A DNA stretch of 64,000 nucleotides from FEN-1219 sp963744305 (GTDB taxonomy: Bacteria > Pseudomonadota > Gammaproteobacteria > Steroidobacterales > Rariloculaceae). Below, piece by piece: positions 1 through 8,894 of this stretch. Below the pieces are notes generated by a model, which worked only from the letters and a program-made list of their open reading frames with translations, had not been told where the DNA came from and ran no database searches. Every line of letters starts with the position of its first letter. The stretch's first letter is position 1. A program made the position numbers and the translations under genes. Location of the stretch: NCBI GenBank assembly GCA_963744305.1, contig CAVUTF010000009.1, positions 248,001 through 312,000 on the forward strand, written 5' to 3'.

Positions 1-613
1 CCTGTTCGCGGAACTGCGGCAAACTCTTCTTCGGCTGCTCTCCTTCGTGGTAATCGTGGTCGCCGAAGTCGACGCGTCCCCACTTCGAGCTCCCTGGCAT
101 GAACAGGATCGGACCACTCTCCGGAGTCATTTCGTCGAGCACGATAATCGTCTGTACGAAGCTGCCGCGGCCGTTCACGTCCGTCCAGGTTCCATTGCCC
201 TTGTCGCGATGCTGAATGTCCTGATGCCAATCGAACATGACGCCGTCGCGTGGGCGTTTGAAATGAGCCTGACACAGCAGATGGTCCATCGCGTCGTCGT
301 GCAACAACTGTGCGCAAGGGACCGTCAGGCGCGGGTCACCTCCTACGTCGAGTAGACAACGCTGGCATCCACCGGCCCAGACGACGCGCTGAATGACCTG
401 CCGGCCGTTCTTGTGGCCGAGCACGAAATACGATCCTGCATGCAGTCCGGTCTGCGTCAACTCGCTCGCGATCTCCTCGAGCTCATCGAAGCACGTCCTC
501 ATCCGGGCGACTTCATCGGCGCGGAACAGCGCTCGTCGGGTGATCCAGCCGATCGCGAAGAAGTCGTGAACCTCGTCGGCGCTCAGACCGATTTTGCGGC
601 TCGCTCGTGGCAT
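1..613 (-). CDS. Phytanoyl-CoA dioxygenase (PhyH) family protein, 3' end cut by window edge
   Basis: Reading leftward from an ATG at 611-613 gives 204 codons without a stop, running off the window. The segment WHQD (H130, D132) supplies the HxD half of the Fe(II) facial triad, followed by a strand ending in VLDEMTPESGPILFMPGS. That pattern of HxD, then D-E-M/T-x-E-x-G, then a PGS turn is characteristic of PhyH-type non-haem iron 2-oxoglutarate oxygenases. The distal His and the Arg that binds 2-oxoglutarate lie beyond the window. Such enzymes hydroxylate small molecules in the cytoplasm; the substrate here cannot be told. No obvious operon partner is visible upstream. The start is chosen because it is the only ATG near the N-terminus of the similarity. 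Confidence 0.82.
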   Translation of the reverse strand, partial: MPRASRKIGLSADEVHDFFAIGWITRRALFRADEVARMRTCFDELEEIASELTQTGLHAGSYFVLGHKNGRQVIQRVVWAGGCQRCLLDVGGDPRLTVPCAQLLHDDAMDHLLCQAHFKRPRDGVMFDWHQDIQHRDKGNGTWTDVNGRGSFVQTIIVLDEMTPESGPILFMPGSSKWGRVDFGDHDYHEGEQPKKSLPQFREQ

Positions 614-767
614 CGTCGTTGGTGGCGGTGATGAGTTGTTGTTCGCGCCATCGCTGACTCTATAGGCAGTCCTGCTCCGAATGTTGGCTTCGTAACTTAA
701 TGTGCGCATGCCGCGTGCGAATTCGGGGCGCGGAGGCTGCACCGCCTGCTCCTGAATCGCGGCAAAA

Positions 768-1172
768 TCAGGGGGTAACGGCACCTGGGACGCCCTGCTC
801 GGATGTTTTGCTTTTCTTCGGCCACCAAAGCCACATGCCGACCATTACCAAGATCACGCCACCCATTCCGAAGCCGAGTCCGGCGTTGGACTGCTTCTGC
901 CAACGCTTGTAGAGGTTTTCCTCCTGCTGTCTTAGCCACTCGACCTCGACCCCTTTCGTGGCGATTTCCTTCATTCTCGCTCTCTGGTCCGTCGCTAGGT
1001 CCAGGTAGTCCTTTTCTATCTGCAGGAGCGACTCTTCCTTGATTCTCTCAGCTTGTAGATCCTCGTATGCCTCATAGGACGCCGTCGGATAAACGACGGC
1101 CGCGATGACAAGAGCGATTCCGATAACCACGAAGACCTGCATCGGCGTGTCCGGAAGACTGGGAAGCATCAT
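768..1172 (-). CDS. Hypothetical membrane protein with two TM helices and a coiled-coil middle
   Basis: This 134-residue protein is not recognised as a family member. A hydrophobic helix at about residues 10-30 is followed by a charged, heptad-like helix rich in Glu, Lys, Gln and Leu (about 32-95), then a second membrane helix (about 97-115) with a Gly-rich start and a WLWWPKK end, and a short polar tail. The start is supported by GGGAGG seven bases upstream of the first ATG at 1172. The layout suggests a hairpin-like inner-membrane protein whose long charged segment projects to one side. It stands alone between the truncated PhyH gene and a DUF6152 locus, so context gives no functional hint. 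Confidence 0.55.
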   Translation of the reverse strand: MMLPSLPDTPMQVFVVIGIALVIAAVVYPTASYEAYEDLQAERIKEESLLQIEKDYLDLATDQRARMKEIATKGVEVEWLRQQEENLYKRWQKQSNAGLGFGMGGVILVMVGMWLWWPKKSKTSEQGVPGAVTP

Positions 1173-1333
1173 TGTTATTCCTCCCGCAGGGTTTTTTTCA
1201 GCTCTTCACGGCACGTCTAGCCAACCTACATGGTGGCTGCGACGCGCGCGGCGCGCGTGACGATCTCGCGCCCAGAGCTGGCAGCGGCCAATCGAATCGG
1301 CCCTCGAGCGACCGGCGGCCCTCGTCGCACCTT

Positions 1334-1464
1334 CTAGTGCCGAATCTGGGTGGTGATGTCCTCCAGCTCGTACACCTCGCGGTTACCTCGCTCGGGCATG
1401 AGTCCCGCGTCGGTATTCGGGTTGAGCGCGACTCTGTCCCAATCATCCCTCGTCGAAAGCCCAT
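1334..1464 (-). pseudogene. Internally deleted remnant of the large DUF6152-partner gene
   Basis: The right end (about 1425-1464) matches the start region of the full gene whose start is at 18088, with the same ATG context and an MGFRR / MDFRR N-terminus. The left end (1334 to about 1425) matches its last 30 codons, with NPNTDAGLMPERG-like residues and the terminal QIRH-stop. About 1.6 kb of the gene body is missing between them, and the two ends are joined out of frame. It lies directly downstream of a DUF6152 gene, exactly where the full-length partner lies in the copies at 16-18.6 kb and 34-36.2 kb, so this is a deletion derivative of that operon. Confidence 0.7.
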
Positions 1465-1483
1465 GGCGGTCCCGCCCTGTTGT

Positions 1484-1888
1484 CTACTCATTACTGCTAC
1501 CGGTAGAGAGCTGGACTTCGCGCTGGTCTGCCAACGTGATCGACCTTATGAACCCCAACGGCTTGCCGTTCCTCGCTGGGAAGTACTTTATGGTGACCGC
1601 GTCCCCGGCCTTGACGGAATTCGGCCCGGAGCCACCGAACCCGAGGTTCGCGAGGGTGTTCGCGGAGCCGGTCGTCAACACCCAGTCGGTGGTCGAGCCA
1701 TCCTGGTTCTTGACCGCAAGATGCATCGCGCCGTGGGGATTCGTAAACGCCACTTTCGTAAGGACTCCCGACACCTCCCCTTCCTGTCGTATGTCGTATA
1801 CGCCCGCGAGGGAATGATGAGCTTGCAAGGAGCCGCTAGCAGTCAGCCACCCGCACAACGCGATACATCCCAAAATCCGCTTAATCAT
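1484..1888 (-). CDS. DUF6152 family exported protein
   Basis: This 134-residue protein begins MIKRILGCIALCG, a Sec signal peptide whose predicted cleavage site (SLQA|HHS) leaves histidine as residue 1 of the mature protein. The mature domain has the family hallmarks HHSLAGVYD, a G-x-L-x-x-V-x-F-T-N-P-H strand, a TTDWVL segment and a KAGDAVTIKYFPA turn. It is predicted to be a small periplasmic beta-rich domain; no function is established for the family. ATG 1888 is chosen over an ATG 72 bases further upstream because it starts the signal peptide cleanly and matches the start of the paralogue at 18560. Its former partner gene downstream survives only as a deletion remnant. Confidence 0.8.
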   Translation of the reverse strand: MIKRILGCIALCGWLTASGSLQAHHSLAGVYDIRQEGEVSGVLTKVAFTNPHGAMHLAVKNQDGSTTDWVLTTGSANTLANLGFGGSGPNSVKAGDAVTIKYFPARNGKPLGFIRSITLADQREVQLSTGSSNE

Positions 1889-2340
1889 TCGTGCGTCTCC
1901 CCAAAATTGTGATCGGCACCAGATACCATCACGTAGCCACCGCGAAAAAGAACGGATCAACTGTCGTCCCAGCGTATCATCGCGTGGCGCCTAGGCTCAA
2001 TTTGCGGCCTGATTTTGGGCAGAATCCGACCGATAACCGTATGCGCGCCGCGGCCGGAATAGTGGGTTACGCCGACTGGCCGGCGCTGCGCGATCGCCCG
2101 GTGAGTGCGGCGAGTACGAACTCAGTCTTGAAGTGATTCGTACTGGTAGCGGGCTTTGTTACGGAGCGCTTGTGCGCACATTCGCTACATAACGAGCCGG
2201 CGAGCCACGTCGATCAACGATATCTGATAAGTTTGGCGTGCACGCGCATGCTCGATGCGGCGTTCACGACCGGTGTCTTGATCAATGCAACGAAACTGTG
2301 TATCACGCAACAGTTGCAACGCTCTGAACGGACTCCTCAA
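1889..2340. other. Intergenic region between divergent DUF6152 and carbamoyltransferase genes
   Basis: No convincing gene is seen. The part nearest the DUF6152 gene (about 1915-1990) resembles the leader of the paralogous DUF6152 gene (about 18590-18655), sharing the phrase AACTGTCGTCCCAGCGTA, so the duplicated unit included its upstream region. A GGTAGCGGGC string at 2145-2154 resembles the 3' end of an initiator tRNA (see findings). The open frame extending the carbamoyltransferase upstream to 2170 has no family similarity. Confidence 0.4.
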
Positions 2341-5168
2341 ATGACTGCAATTCTCGGTATCTCGGCTTTCTACCACGACTCGGCGGCCGCGCTGGTTATC
2401 GATGGCGAGATAGTCGCGGCTGCGCAGGAAGAGCGCTTTACTGGCAAAAAGCACGACTATTCGTTTCCGAAGAACGCGGTCGATTACTGCCTGGAGGAAG
2501 CCGGCCTCGGAGCGGAGGATCTCGATTACGTCGGCTTCTATGAGAAGCCGCTGCTGAAATTCGACCGCCTGTTAGAGACGTACATGACATTCGCCCCGGC
2601 CGGCTTTGGCAGCTTTCTGAAAGCGATGCCTCTGTGGCTGAGGCAGAAACTGTATCTACCTCGCGAGATGCGTACCGCCCTCAACGGCGCGTACAAGAAA
2701 CGTTTCATCTTCACGGAACACCACGAGTCTCACGCCGCCAGCGCATTTTTCCCGTCGCCGTTCGAAGAAGCAGCCATTCTGACGATGGATGGCGTCGGCG
2801 AATGGGCGACGGCGAGCATCGGAGCCGGCCGTGGCAATAGAGTTACTTTGCATCACGAGCTTCGGTTCCCACACTCCGTGGGACTCTTGTATTCCGCGTT
2901 CACCTATTACTGCGGGTTCGAAGTCAACGAAGGCGAGTACAAGCTCATGGGGCTCGCTCCGTACGGCGAGCCGACCTACAAAGATCTGATCCTGGAGAAC
3001 CTACTCGATCTGAAGGACGACGGTTCCCTGCACATGGACATGTCCTACTTCAATTACTGTCAGGGACTAACCATGACGTCGAAGAAATTCGACGCATTGT
3101 TCGGCGGTCCGCCGCGCAAGGCCGATGCGGACCTGACTCAAAGGGACATGGACATCGCCGCGTCCATTCAACGCGTAACAGAGGAAATCATGTTGCGCAT
3201 GGCGCGGTTCGCCCACGAGACAACCGGCCAGAAAAAACTGTGTCTGGCCGGTGGCGTCGCGTTGAACTGCGTCGGTAACGGTCGAATCCTCCGTGAAGGC
3301 CCCTTCGACGAGGTGTGGATCCAGCCCGCGGCTGGCGATGCCGGTGGCGCCTTAGGTGTCGCGCTGTTCACTTGGCATCAGCTTCTCGACAATCCGCGCG
3401 TTGCCAAACGCACCGACCATCAACATGGTTCGCTATTAGGCAAAGAGTACAGCAACGACGAGATTCGAGCGTTTCTCGACTCGGTCGGGGCGCCCTACGA
3501 GCGAATTGAAAACGAGGCGGAGTTGGTCGGTGAAATCGCGGCCGACATCGCCAACGGCAAGATCGTAGGATGGTTCCAGGACCGAATGGAGTTCGGTCCC
3601 GCGCGCGCTAGGCTCGAGAAGCATCATCGGGGATGCGCGAATTCCCGATATGCAGCGCTCGATCAACATGAAGGTGAAGTTTCGCGAGGGGTTTCGGCCG
3701 TTCGCACCGATCGTCCTGGCGGAGCACGCGCATGAGTATTTCGATGTAAAGGAAGGGGCAAGAAAGCCCTTACATGCTCATGGTCGCTCCGGTGTTGGAA
3801 ACGAAGCGTTTGAATGGCTCTGAGGCCGTTCGTCTGAAAGGACTCGATAAGCTCAAGGCCAAGCGATCGGTGATTCCAGCGGTCACCCATGTCGACTACT
3901 CGGCGCGCATTCAAACCGTCGATGCCACTCGCCACGGACGGCTGCGCAAACTGATGGAGGCGTTTTACGCGAAGACCGGTTGTCCCGTGTTGGTCAACAC
4001 GAGCTTCAATCTCGGCTGGGCCCCCATCGTGTGCACGCCGAAAGATGCCTACAACACATTCATGACTACGGAGCTCGACATCCTCTGCATGGGGGATTTC
4101 GTCCTCCGAAAAGAAACGCAGCCCGGCTCGGTGCGAAGCTCGAACGGCAGCGTCTCGGAAGACGTCTTCGACGACCGTATCGTCAGTCCGTGCTGTCATG
4201 CCGAGCTAACCAGACGCGACAGCGCGCTCGTCTGCGGCGAATGCCAACATCCCTTTCCGATCGTCGACGACATTCCGCAGTTGTTCTGGCCGCACGAGAA
4301 GATCGACGACCCGAGCGACGTGACGAACATGGTCAAGGCTTTCTACGAGGAAACGCCATTCCCAAACTATGACGATCATGATTCGGTTCGCTCATTGATC
4401 AACAAGTCGCGCCGCGGCGCGTATGCGCGAAGACTCGACGAGAGCATTCCCTACAACAGCTCGGTGCTCGAAGTAGGTTGCGGAACCGGCCAGCTGACGA
4501 ATTTTCTCGGAATTTCGTGCCGCCACGTCATCGGTACGGACATCTGCTTGAACTCCCTTCGCCTCGGAGAAGCCTTCCGCAAAGAGCACGGTCTATCGAG
4601 AGCAAGGTTCATGCAGATGAATCTGTTTCGCCCGGCCTTTGCGCCGGAACGGTTCGACGTCGTGTTGTGCAACGGCGTGCTGCATCACACGGCCGATCCT
4701 TACGGAGGCTTCAGGAGTATCTCCTCGCTCGTCAAACCCGGCGGACACATCGTAATCGGCCTTTACAACACCTACGGGCGCCTGTTTACGGATTTCAGGC
4801 GGCAAATTTTCAAAGTGACGGGCGGGCAGGCGAAGTGGGTGGATCCGATGCTGCGTCAAGCCGGCATGAGCAGCGAAAAGCGGCGGGCGTGGTTCGCGGA
4901 CCAGTACCAGCATCCACACGAGTCAAAGCATACGTTCGGCGAAGTGCTGCAGTGGTTCGACGAGACCGGCTTTGAGTTCGTGAGGGGCATCCCGGCGCTG
5001 CGGCCCGACGACGATGGGCTAGACGGCGAGACTCTCTTTGATCACCAGTCGCCGGGCACGCCGACCGAGCGCGGCATCGTTCAAGCCACGCAAATCGTAG
5101 CGGCCGGCCAAAGAGAGGGCGGCTTCTTCATCATGATTGGCCGAAAATCCCGGGCGGCCGCGCCGTAA
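2341..5168 (+). CDS. Carbamoyltransferase (NodU/SxtI type) fused to a SAM methyltransferase, two frameshifts
   Basis: The N-terminal part (from MTAILGISAFYHDSAAA) is a Kae1-like O-carbamoyltransferase domain with the HHESHAAS motif; the C-terminal YrdC-like part ends with VLVNTSFNLGWAPIVCTP. These enzymes transfer carbamoyl from carbamoyl phosphate to hydroxyl groups of natural products. The frame is interrupted twice: an extra C in the CCC at 3598-3600 (restoring FGPRALG) and one indel near 3755-3770 (before SPYMLMVAP). After the carbamoyltransferase the same frame continues into a Cys-rich Trm112-like ribbon (CCH...CGEC) and a class I methyltransferase with VLEVGCGTGQ and a VLCNGVLHH strand. 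SxtJ and DUF5989 genes follow at 18 and 20 bp. The start at 2341 is where family similarity begins; the upstream extension is not supported. Confidence 0.82.
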
Positions 5169-5186
5169 ACCAGCGAGCATCCGACT

Positions 5187-5600
5187 ATGGCCTTGATCGA
5201 GATCAACCTGAATCCGTCGAAGCGGGACCTCAAATGGTTCGGCGGCCTTGCACTCTTGTTCTTCACCATCCTTGGTGGACTCGTGTATTTCGGATCGAGC
5301 ACGGCAACGCCCGCGCTCGTGCTCTGGTCGATCGGACTGGTGTTCTGTCTCATCTACTACGCCGTGCGTCCCCTGCAGCTCGTCCTCTATCGGGGTTGGC
5401 TCAAGCTGTTCCAGCCATTGGGTTGGCTGATCGCACACACGCTTTTCGCGTTCATCTACTTCGTTGTGTTCACCGTAATCGGATTGTGTTTGCGTGTTGT
5501 TCGTTATGATCCCCTGCGGATGCGTAGGCAGGACATGAAGACTTATTGGGCGAAACACGGCGCGGAAACAGATCCGTCGCGCTACTTCAGACAATTTTGA
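5187..5600 (+). CDS. SxtJ family membrane protein
   Basis: This 137-residue protein has a short charged N-terminus (MALIEINLNPSKRDLKWFG) and three hydrophobic segments at about residues 18-36, 42-60 and 78-105, then a basic C-terminal stretch with YDPLRMRR. It matches the small membrane protein that accompanies SxtI-type carbamoyltransferases in saxitoxin and many other clusters. Its role in those clusters is not established; a membrane anchor or partner for the carbamoyltransferase is a reasonable guess. It starts 18 bp after the fused carbamoyltransferase-methyltransferase and is followed 20 bp later by the DUF5989 gene, so the three are probably one transcript. Confidence 0.8.
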   Translation: MALIEINLNPSKRDLKWFGGLALLFFTILGGLVYFGSSTATPALVLWSIGLVFCLIYYAVRPLQLVLYRGWLKLFQPLGWLIAHTLFAFIYFVVFTVIGLCLRVVRYDPLRMRRQDMKTYWAKHGAETDPSRYFRQF

Positions 5601-5620
5601 TTGTTACGGACGGAATCCAA

Positions 5621-5836
5621 ATGTCAGACAACAATGCTCGACAATCCGAGTCTGCTGCGAAATTTGCTGATCAAGCGAAGCAGCGGCAAACCAACCTCGC
5701 GAGCGAAATGTTCGCCTTTCTCCGGCACACGAAGAAGTGGTGGTTGGCTCCTGCAATCGTCATGTTGGCGCTTCTCGGAGTCCTGATCGTACTTGGCGGC
5801 TCGTCGGTAGCACCGTTCATCTATACGTTGTTCTAG
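5621..5836 (+). CDS. DUF5989 family small membrane protein
   Basis: This 71-residue protein has a polar, Gln-rich N-terminal third, then EMFAFLRHTKKWWLAPAIV leading into one transmembrane helix and a short SSVAPFIYTLF end. The KKWW-x-x-P segment before a single helix, and its position as the third gene after a carbamoyltransferase and an SxtJ protein, identify it as DUF5989 (the SxtK position in saxitoxin clusters). ATG 5621 is preferred to the longer open frame from 5546, which would overlap the SxtJ gene. The function is unknown. Confidence 0.78.
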   Translation: MSDNNARQSESAAKFADQAKQRQTNLASEMFAFLRHTKKWWLAPAIVMLALLGVLIVLGGSSVAPFIYTLF

Positions 5837-5862
5837 ACGTCGCCCAAGACCGAGTGGTGCGA

Positions 5863-5881
5863 GCCGGCCGATCGGGCCGGC
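5863..5881. terminator. Hairpin between convergent genes
   Basis: A perfect 7-bp stem (GCCGGCC / GGCCGGC) with a 5-base loop lies between the 3' ends of the DUF5989 gene and the halogenase gene, which converge here. No clear T-run follows on either side, so intrinsic termination is likely but not certain. Confidence 0.5.
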
Positions 5882-5926
5882 CCAGCACTCGAGCGGCGGG
5901 CTTTGTCGCCTCTAGTGCCGAATGCT
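5880..5926 (-). repeat. Short copy of the 3' tail of the DUF6152-partner gene
   Basis: This stretch contains CCCAGCACTCGAG followed by CTAGTGCCGAAT, the same two blocks in the same order as just past and at the stop codon of the large partner gene (16317-16370). It appears to be a roughly 45-bp leftover of that gene's terminus with no coding content. Confidence 0.4.
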
Positions 5927-5958
5927 GCATGGCCACCTGTGCGTTCGCGCGATCTTTG

Positions 5959-7557
5959 TTAGCTCCCGTACTGCCTTCTCAGGAACTCGACATGATCGAT
6001 GCTTGCCGCGAGGGCGCTCTCGTGCACCAACTTGATCCTGTCGCGGATGAACTCGAAACGGCTTCTCGGCACACGGTTGCGCACGTAATCGGTCGGCTGC
6101 GGCAGGTGACGCATTCCGGCGAGGATGTATTGGAAGGACGTATGGTGAAAGAAATCGAATCCGCTGTTGTTGTCGAACGCATCCGTTGCTCGGTAGCGCC
6201 AGGTTTCGAGCTGCGCCTTCAAACGCTCGGGAACGTTGGGGTTATGCTTGTTGGCGCGCCAAAATTCCGTGTCCTCGCGCTGCGTCGTGCAGTAGTGCAG
6301 GACGATGAACTCGCGGATGTGCTCGTAAAGACGTGTCATGCCGCCGTTGTAGCTGTCGGCGAGTGGCTCCGGGCAATCACGCGTCGGAAAGTGAAAGCTC
6401 AACAGCGCGAGACCTTGCGACACGAGAGCGATTCCAGTGGACTCCAGCGGCTCGATGAAACCGCCTGCAAGCCCAATCGCGACGCAATTCTTTACCCAGA
6501 GCTTCCGATTGTGCCCGATCCTCATCTTCAAGAAGCGTGCAGATAGGCCTTCGGCCGGAGGCCCAATGTACCCGCGAAGCTCGCGTTCGGCGTCTTCGTC
6601 GGAAATGAAGTGACTCGAATACACGTAGCCGACGCCGCGACGGCCGTGGTCGCTGTCGTCGCTCCACGCCTGCTTGGAACCGATCGCGGTCCTCTGGTCA
6701 CTCAAGGGGATGTCCCAGATCCAACCGCTGCTCATGGCCGTGGCAGTCGTGAACGGTTTGATCGTGGGATCGGCGGTTTTGTAGGGCACTCGTATGGCGA
6801 CGGCCCGATCGTTGAACAGAGAATCACCAAACGGTAGGAACTCGGTGCCGTAGTGCTTATTGATCAATAACCCGCCGAAACCGGAGCAGTCGATGAAGAG
6901 GTCGCCCGCGATATCACCGTGCTCACGAGTCTTCAAAGCCGTGATGAATCCGCGCTCGTCGGTTTCCACGCCCACGACATTGGCGACGACGCGCTTGACG
7001 CCGCGGTCGAGCGCCACTTGCCGTAGAAAACGTCCAAGCAGCACCGTATCGAGGTGATAGGCGTAATTGAAGAGTCCTTCATACTGCTTGCTGTCTGCAG
7101 TCTTCGGCGCCCGCAGCTTGTCGGAAATGAAGGCCGATGGGCCTGTCAGATAGCAATAGTCCATGTCGAAATCGTGATCGGCCCGAAGGACCGACCAGAC
7201 GTCCAACAACCACATACCGTCGAACGTAGGTACGTCTTCGAATGGATGATAGTAATGGTGCTGCCCGATCTTGGCGGGATCGTCTCGCCAATTCACGAAC
7301 TTGATGCCGTTCTTGAACGTGGCGTGCGTGTTGATCATGAACGGCGCTTCATCGATGCCGATGAATCGCAACGTGTTCTTGAGATCGTTGAGCGTCGCCT
7401 CGCCGACGCCGATGATTCCGATGTCCTCGGACTCGACCAAGGTCACGGTAGCGCCCGGCACTTTGAGGTTGGACAGGATGCGCTGAATGTAGCAAGCGCT
7501 CATCCAACCGGAAGTTCCGCCGCCCAAGACGACGACATTCTTGACGGGCTCGTTCAC
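5959..7557 (-). CDS. Tryptophan-halogenase family flavin-dependent enzyme
   Basis: This intact 532-residue protein matches the flavin-dependent halogenase family in length. It has the FAD-binding GGGTSGW at residues 12-18, the VGEAT motif at 51-55, a lysine at 82 in FKNGIKF at the position of the catalytic Lys, the WIWDIP motif (W279, W281, I283, P284) that marks true halogenases, and FIEPLEST near 368. Such enzymes use reduced FAD, oxygen and halide to make a lysine-bound or free hypohalite that chlorinates or brominates indoles or phenols. It lies on the same strand as, and downstream of, the TonB receptor and prolyl-hydroxylase genes, a grouping seen in proteobacteria where the halogenase substrate is unknown. 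A flavin reductase is not present nearby. Confidence 0.9.
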   Translation of the reverse strand: MNEPVKNVVVLGGGTSGWMSACYIQRILSNLKVPGATVTLVESEDIGIIGVGEATLNDLKNTLRFIGIDEAPFMINTHATFKNGIKFVNWRDDPAKIGQHHYYHPFEDVPTFDGMWLLDVWSVLRADHDFDMDYCYLTGPSAFISDKLRAPKTADSKQYEGLFNYAYHLDTVLLGRFLRQVALDRGVKRVVANVVGVETDERGFITALKTREHGDIAGDLFIDCSGFGGLLINKHYGTEFLPFGDSLFNDRAVAIRVPYKTADPTIKPFTTATAMSSGWIWDIPLSDQRTAIGSKQAWSDDSDHGRRGVGYVYSSHFISDEDAERELRGYIGPPAEGLSARFLKMRIGHNRKLWVKNCVAIGLAGGFIEPLESTGIALVSQGLALLSFHFPTRDCPEPLADSYNGGMTRLYEHIREFIVLHYCTTQREDTEFWRANKHNPNVPERLKAQLETWRYRATDAFDNNSGFDFFHHTSFQYILAGMRHLPQPTDYVRNRVPRSRFEFIRDRIKLVHESALAASIDHVEFLRRQYGS

Positions 7558-7695
7558 GAAACGCCCCTTAGTCCGATGCGAGGAAGGATTTAGCCACGGT
7601 TCTCGTCGTCGGCGGAAGTCTTGTTCGGGCGCGTCGCAAGGCCTGAACCGCGTAACGTGGCCGAGACGCCGGCATCAAGCGATCGGCTGCCGGCC

Positions 7696-8763
7696 TCAGA
7701 ACATCGGACGGCCTCGCATGAACTGCGAGACCACCCACTTTTCGCCGCGCGTCGGCGGCCGCCCCGCGTGCACGGTTCGCCGATCCGGATCACCGTTCGG
7801 GAGCGAATTGACAAAAAAGATCCCCTCTCCCTTCTGCCCTCTATGTGAGACGCCGAGCAGGGGCATCTCGGTTTTGCCGCCCTCGTAGTCGTCGTTCAAG
7901 TACACCAAGAAAGTCAGGATACGCTGTCCGTTTTCCGCGAGCTCCCGCTCGTAGTCCGGCGTTTGTAGGGGATCGACGAAGTCGAAGTGCTCAGAGATCT
8001 GCTCGCCGACGGCATAGTGCAGGACCGACAAAGGCTCGAGATGGCGGAACGGCACTCCCGTGTTGGCGCACATCCCCACCTGAACCAGCACGCTGACTAG
8101 ATCCGCGTGGACGACGTTGAACATTGCCCAGGTATTGGTCCTCGTTTCGCTGATTTTTTCCTTTCGGGTTGTTTGGCTGTACACGGGCGCGCGGACCAGC
8201 CGCCCCCGAGCGTTATCGATCAGCCACTCGCAGACTTCCGCACTGGCGAAATCCGGGAAATGCCGCACCAGAGGGGATTCGTTCAACGTCGCGCCGGGCG
8301 ACGGCGTATGCCAGCGACCCACGTCGATTGTGGCTGCAAGCTGTCCCCACAGAGAGGGATCGATCTGTCGAGCCGTGAGATCTCTTGCGGCTAGCTCACG
8401 ATCGGCGGCGAGCACGCGTAACTGCCCCTGCGCCGCGGACCAACCGCGCTCGGCCGAAAATGTGAGCGCGGCGAGCGCCGCTTCCCAGCTCTGCTGCACG
8501 AACATGCCAATCGCGGACAACACGGCGAGCTGCGCCGCCGCTTCGGCTCCACCCAAGCTGGCAGCTTGCGTGATGAGCTCGGTGCCTTCCTGGGGCCGAT
8601 CAGGCGCGTTGAACGCGACGAGAAGACGCTTGCCGAGTTGGGTCATCGCTTCCACGTCGCCGAGGCGACAGGCTTCGGCAAGCAGGCTCACGGCACGCGC
8701 GTGGTTTCCGCTCAAATCGCACTGAGCCGCCTCGGCCACTTTCGGGGACAGTCGAGCACTCAT
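7696..8763 (-). CDS. Sel1-like repeat protein with prolyl-4-hydroxylase-type 2OG-Fe(II) oxygenase domain
   Basis: The first about 135 of 355 residues form Sel1/TPR-like helical repeats with recurring G-D-x-x-A-M and G-x-x-A-A-A spacing. The C-terminal half is a P4Hc domain: HFD at 259-261 supplies the first two iron ligands, H332 in TVHAGRPP is the third, and K342 in RGEKW takes the 2-oxoglutarate-binding place. The protein probably hydroxylates a peptide or small molecule in the cytoplasm, the repeats binding a partner. It sits 138 bp upstream of the halogenase on the same strand and downstream of the TonB receptor, so co-transcription is plausible. It is intact, unlike the receptor gene. 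Confidence 0.87.
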   Translation of the reverse strand: MSARLSPKVAEAAQCDLSGNHARAVSLLAEACRLGDVEAMTQLGKRLLVAFNAPDRPQEGTELITQAASLGGAEAAAQLAVLSAIGMFVQQSWEAALAALTFSAERGWSAAQGQLRVLAADRELAARDLTARQIDPSLWGQLAATIDVGRWHTPSPGATLNESPLVRHFPDFASAEVCEWLIDNARGRLVRAPVYSQTTRKEKISETRTNTWAMFNVVHADLVSVLVQVGMCANTGVPFRHLEPLSVLHYAVGEQISEHFDFVDPLQTPDYERELAENGQRILTFLVYLNDDYEGGKTEMPLLGVSHRGQKGEGIFFVNSLPNGDPDRRTVHAGRPPTRGEKWVVSQFMRGRPMF

Positions 8764-8850
8764 CGCACCGGCTCATTCCACGATACGGCCCGACCTCCTC
8801 AGGCCACTGCGTATACGTAGAACTTAATCGGCGAGATCGTGCCGGGAGAA

Positions 8851-8870
8851 CGGCGGGCCGAAGCCCGCCG
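8851..8870 (-). terminator. GC-rich hairpin downstream of TonB receptor gene
   Basis: An 8-bp perfect stem (CGGCGGGC / GCCCGCCG) with a CGAA tetraloop lies 25 bp past the stop of the receptor gene. On the minus strand it is followed by TTCTCCC, a weak U-rich tail. It would separate the receptor gene from the downstream hydroxylase and halogenase genes, or partly attenuate them. Confidence 0.55.
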
Positions 8871-8894
8871 TCCGATGGGCAAATGACGACCCTT

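Noticed and set aside
1172..1912. Long plus-strand frame opposite the DUF6152 gene
   Set aside because: It is the complement of the DUF6152 gene and the partner remnant, with no ribosome-binding site or protein similarity.
2170..2340. Longer N-terminus for the carbamoyltransferase
   Set aside because: The extra 57 codons have no similarity to the family, which begins at MTAILGIS (2341).
5837..5958. Small gene between DUF5989 and halogenase
   Set aside because: The region holds a hairpin and a copied 3' tail; no frame with a start, ribosome-binding site and plausible protein is present.
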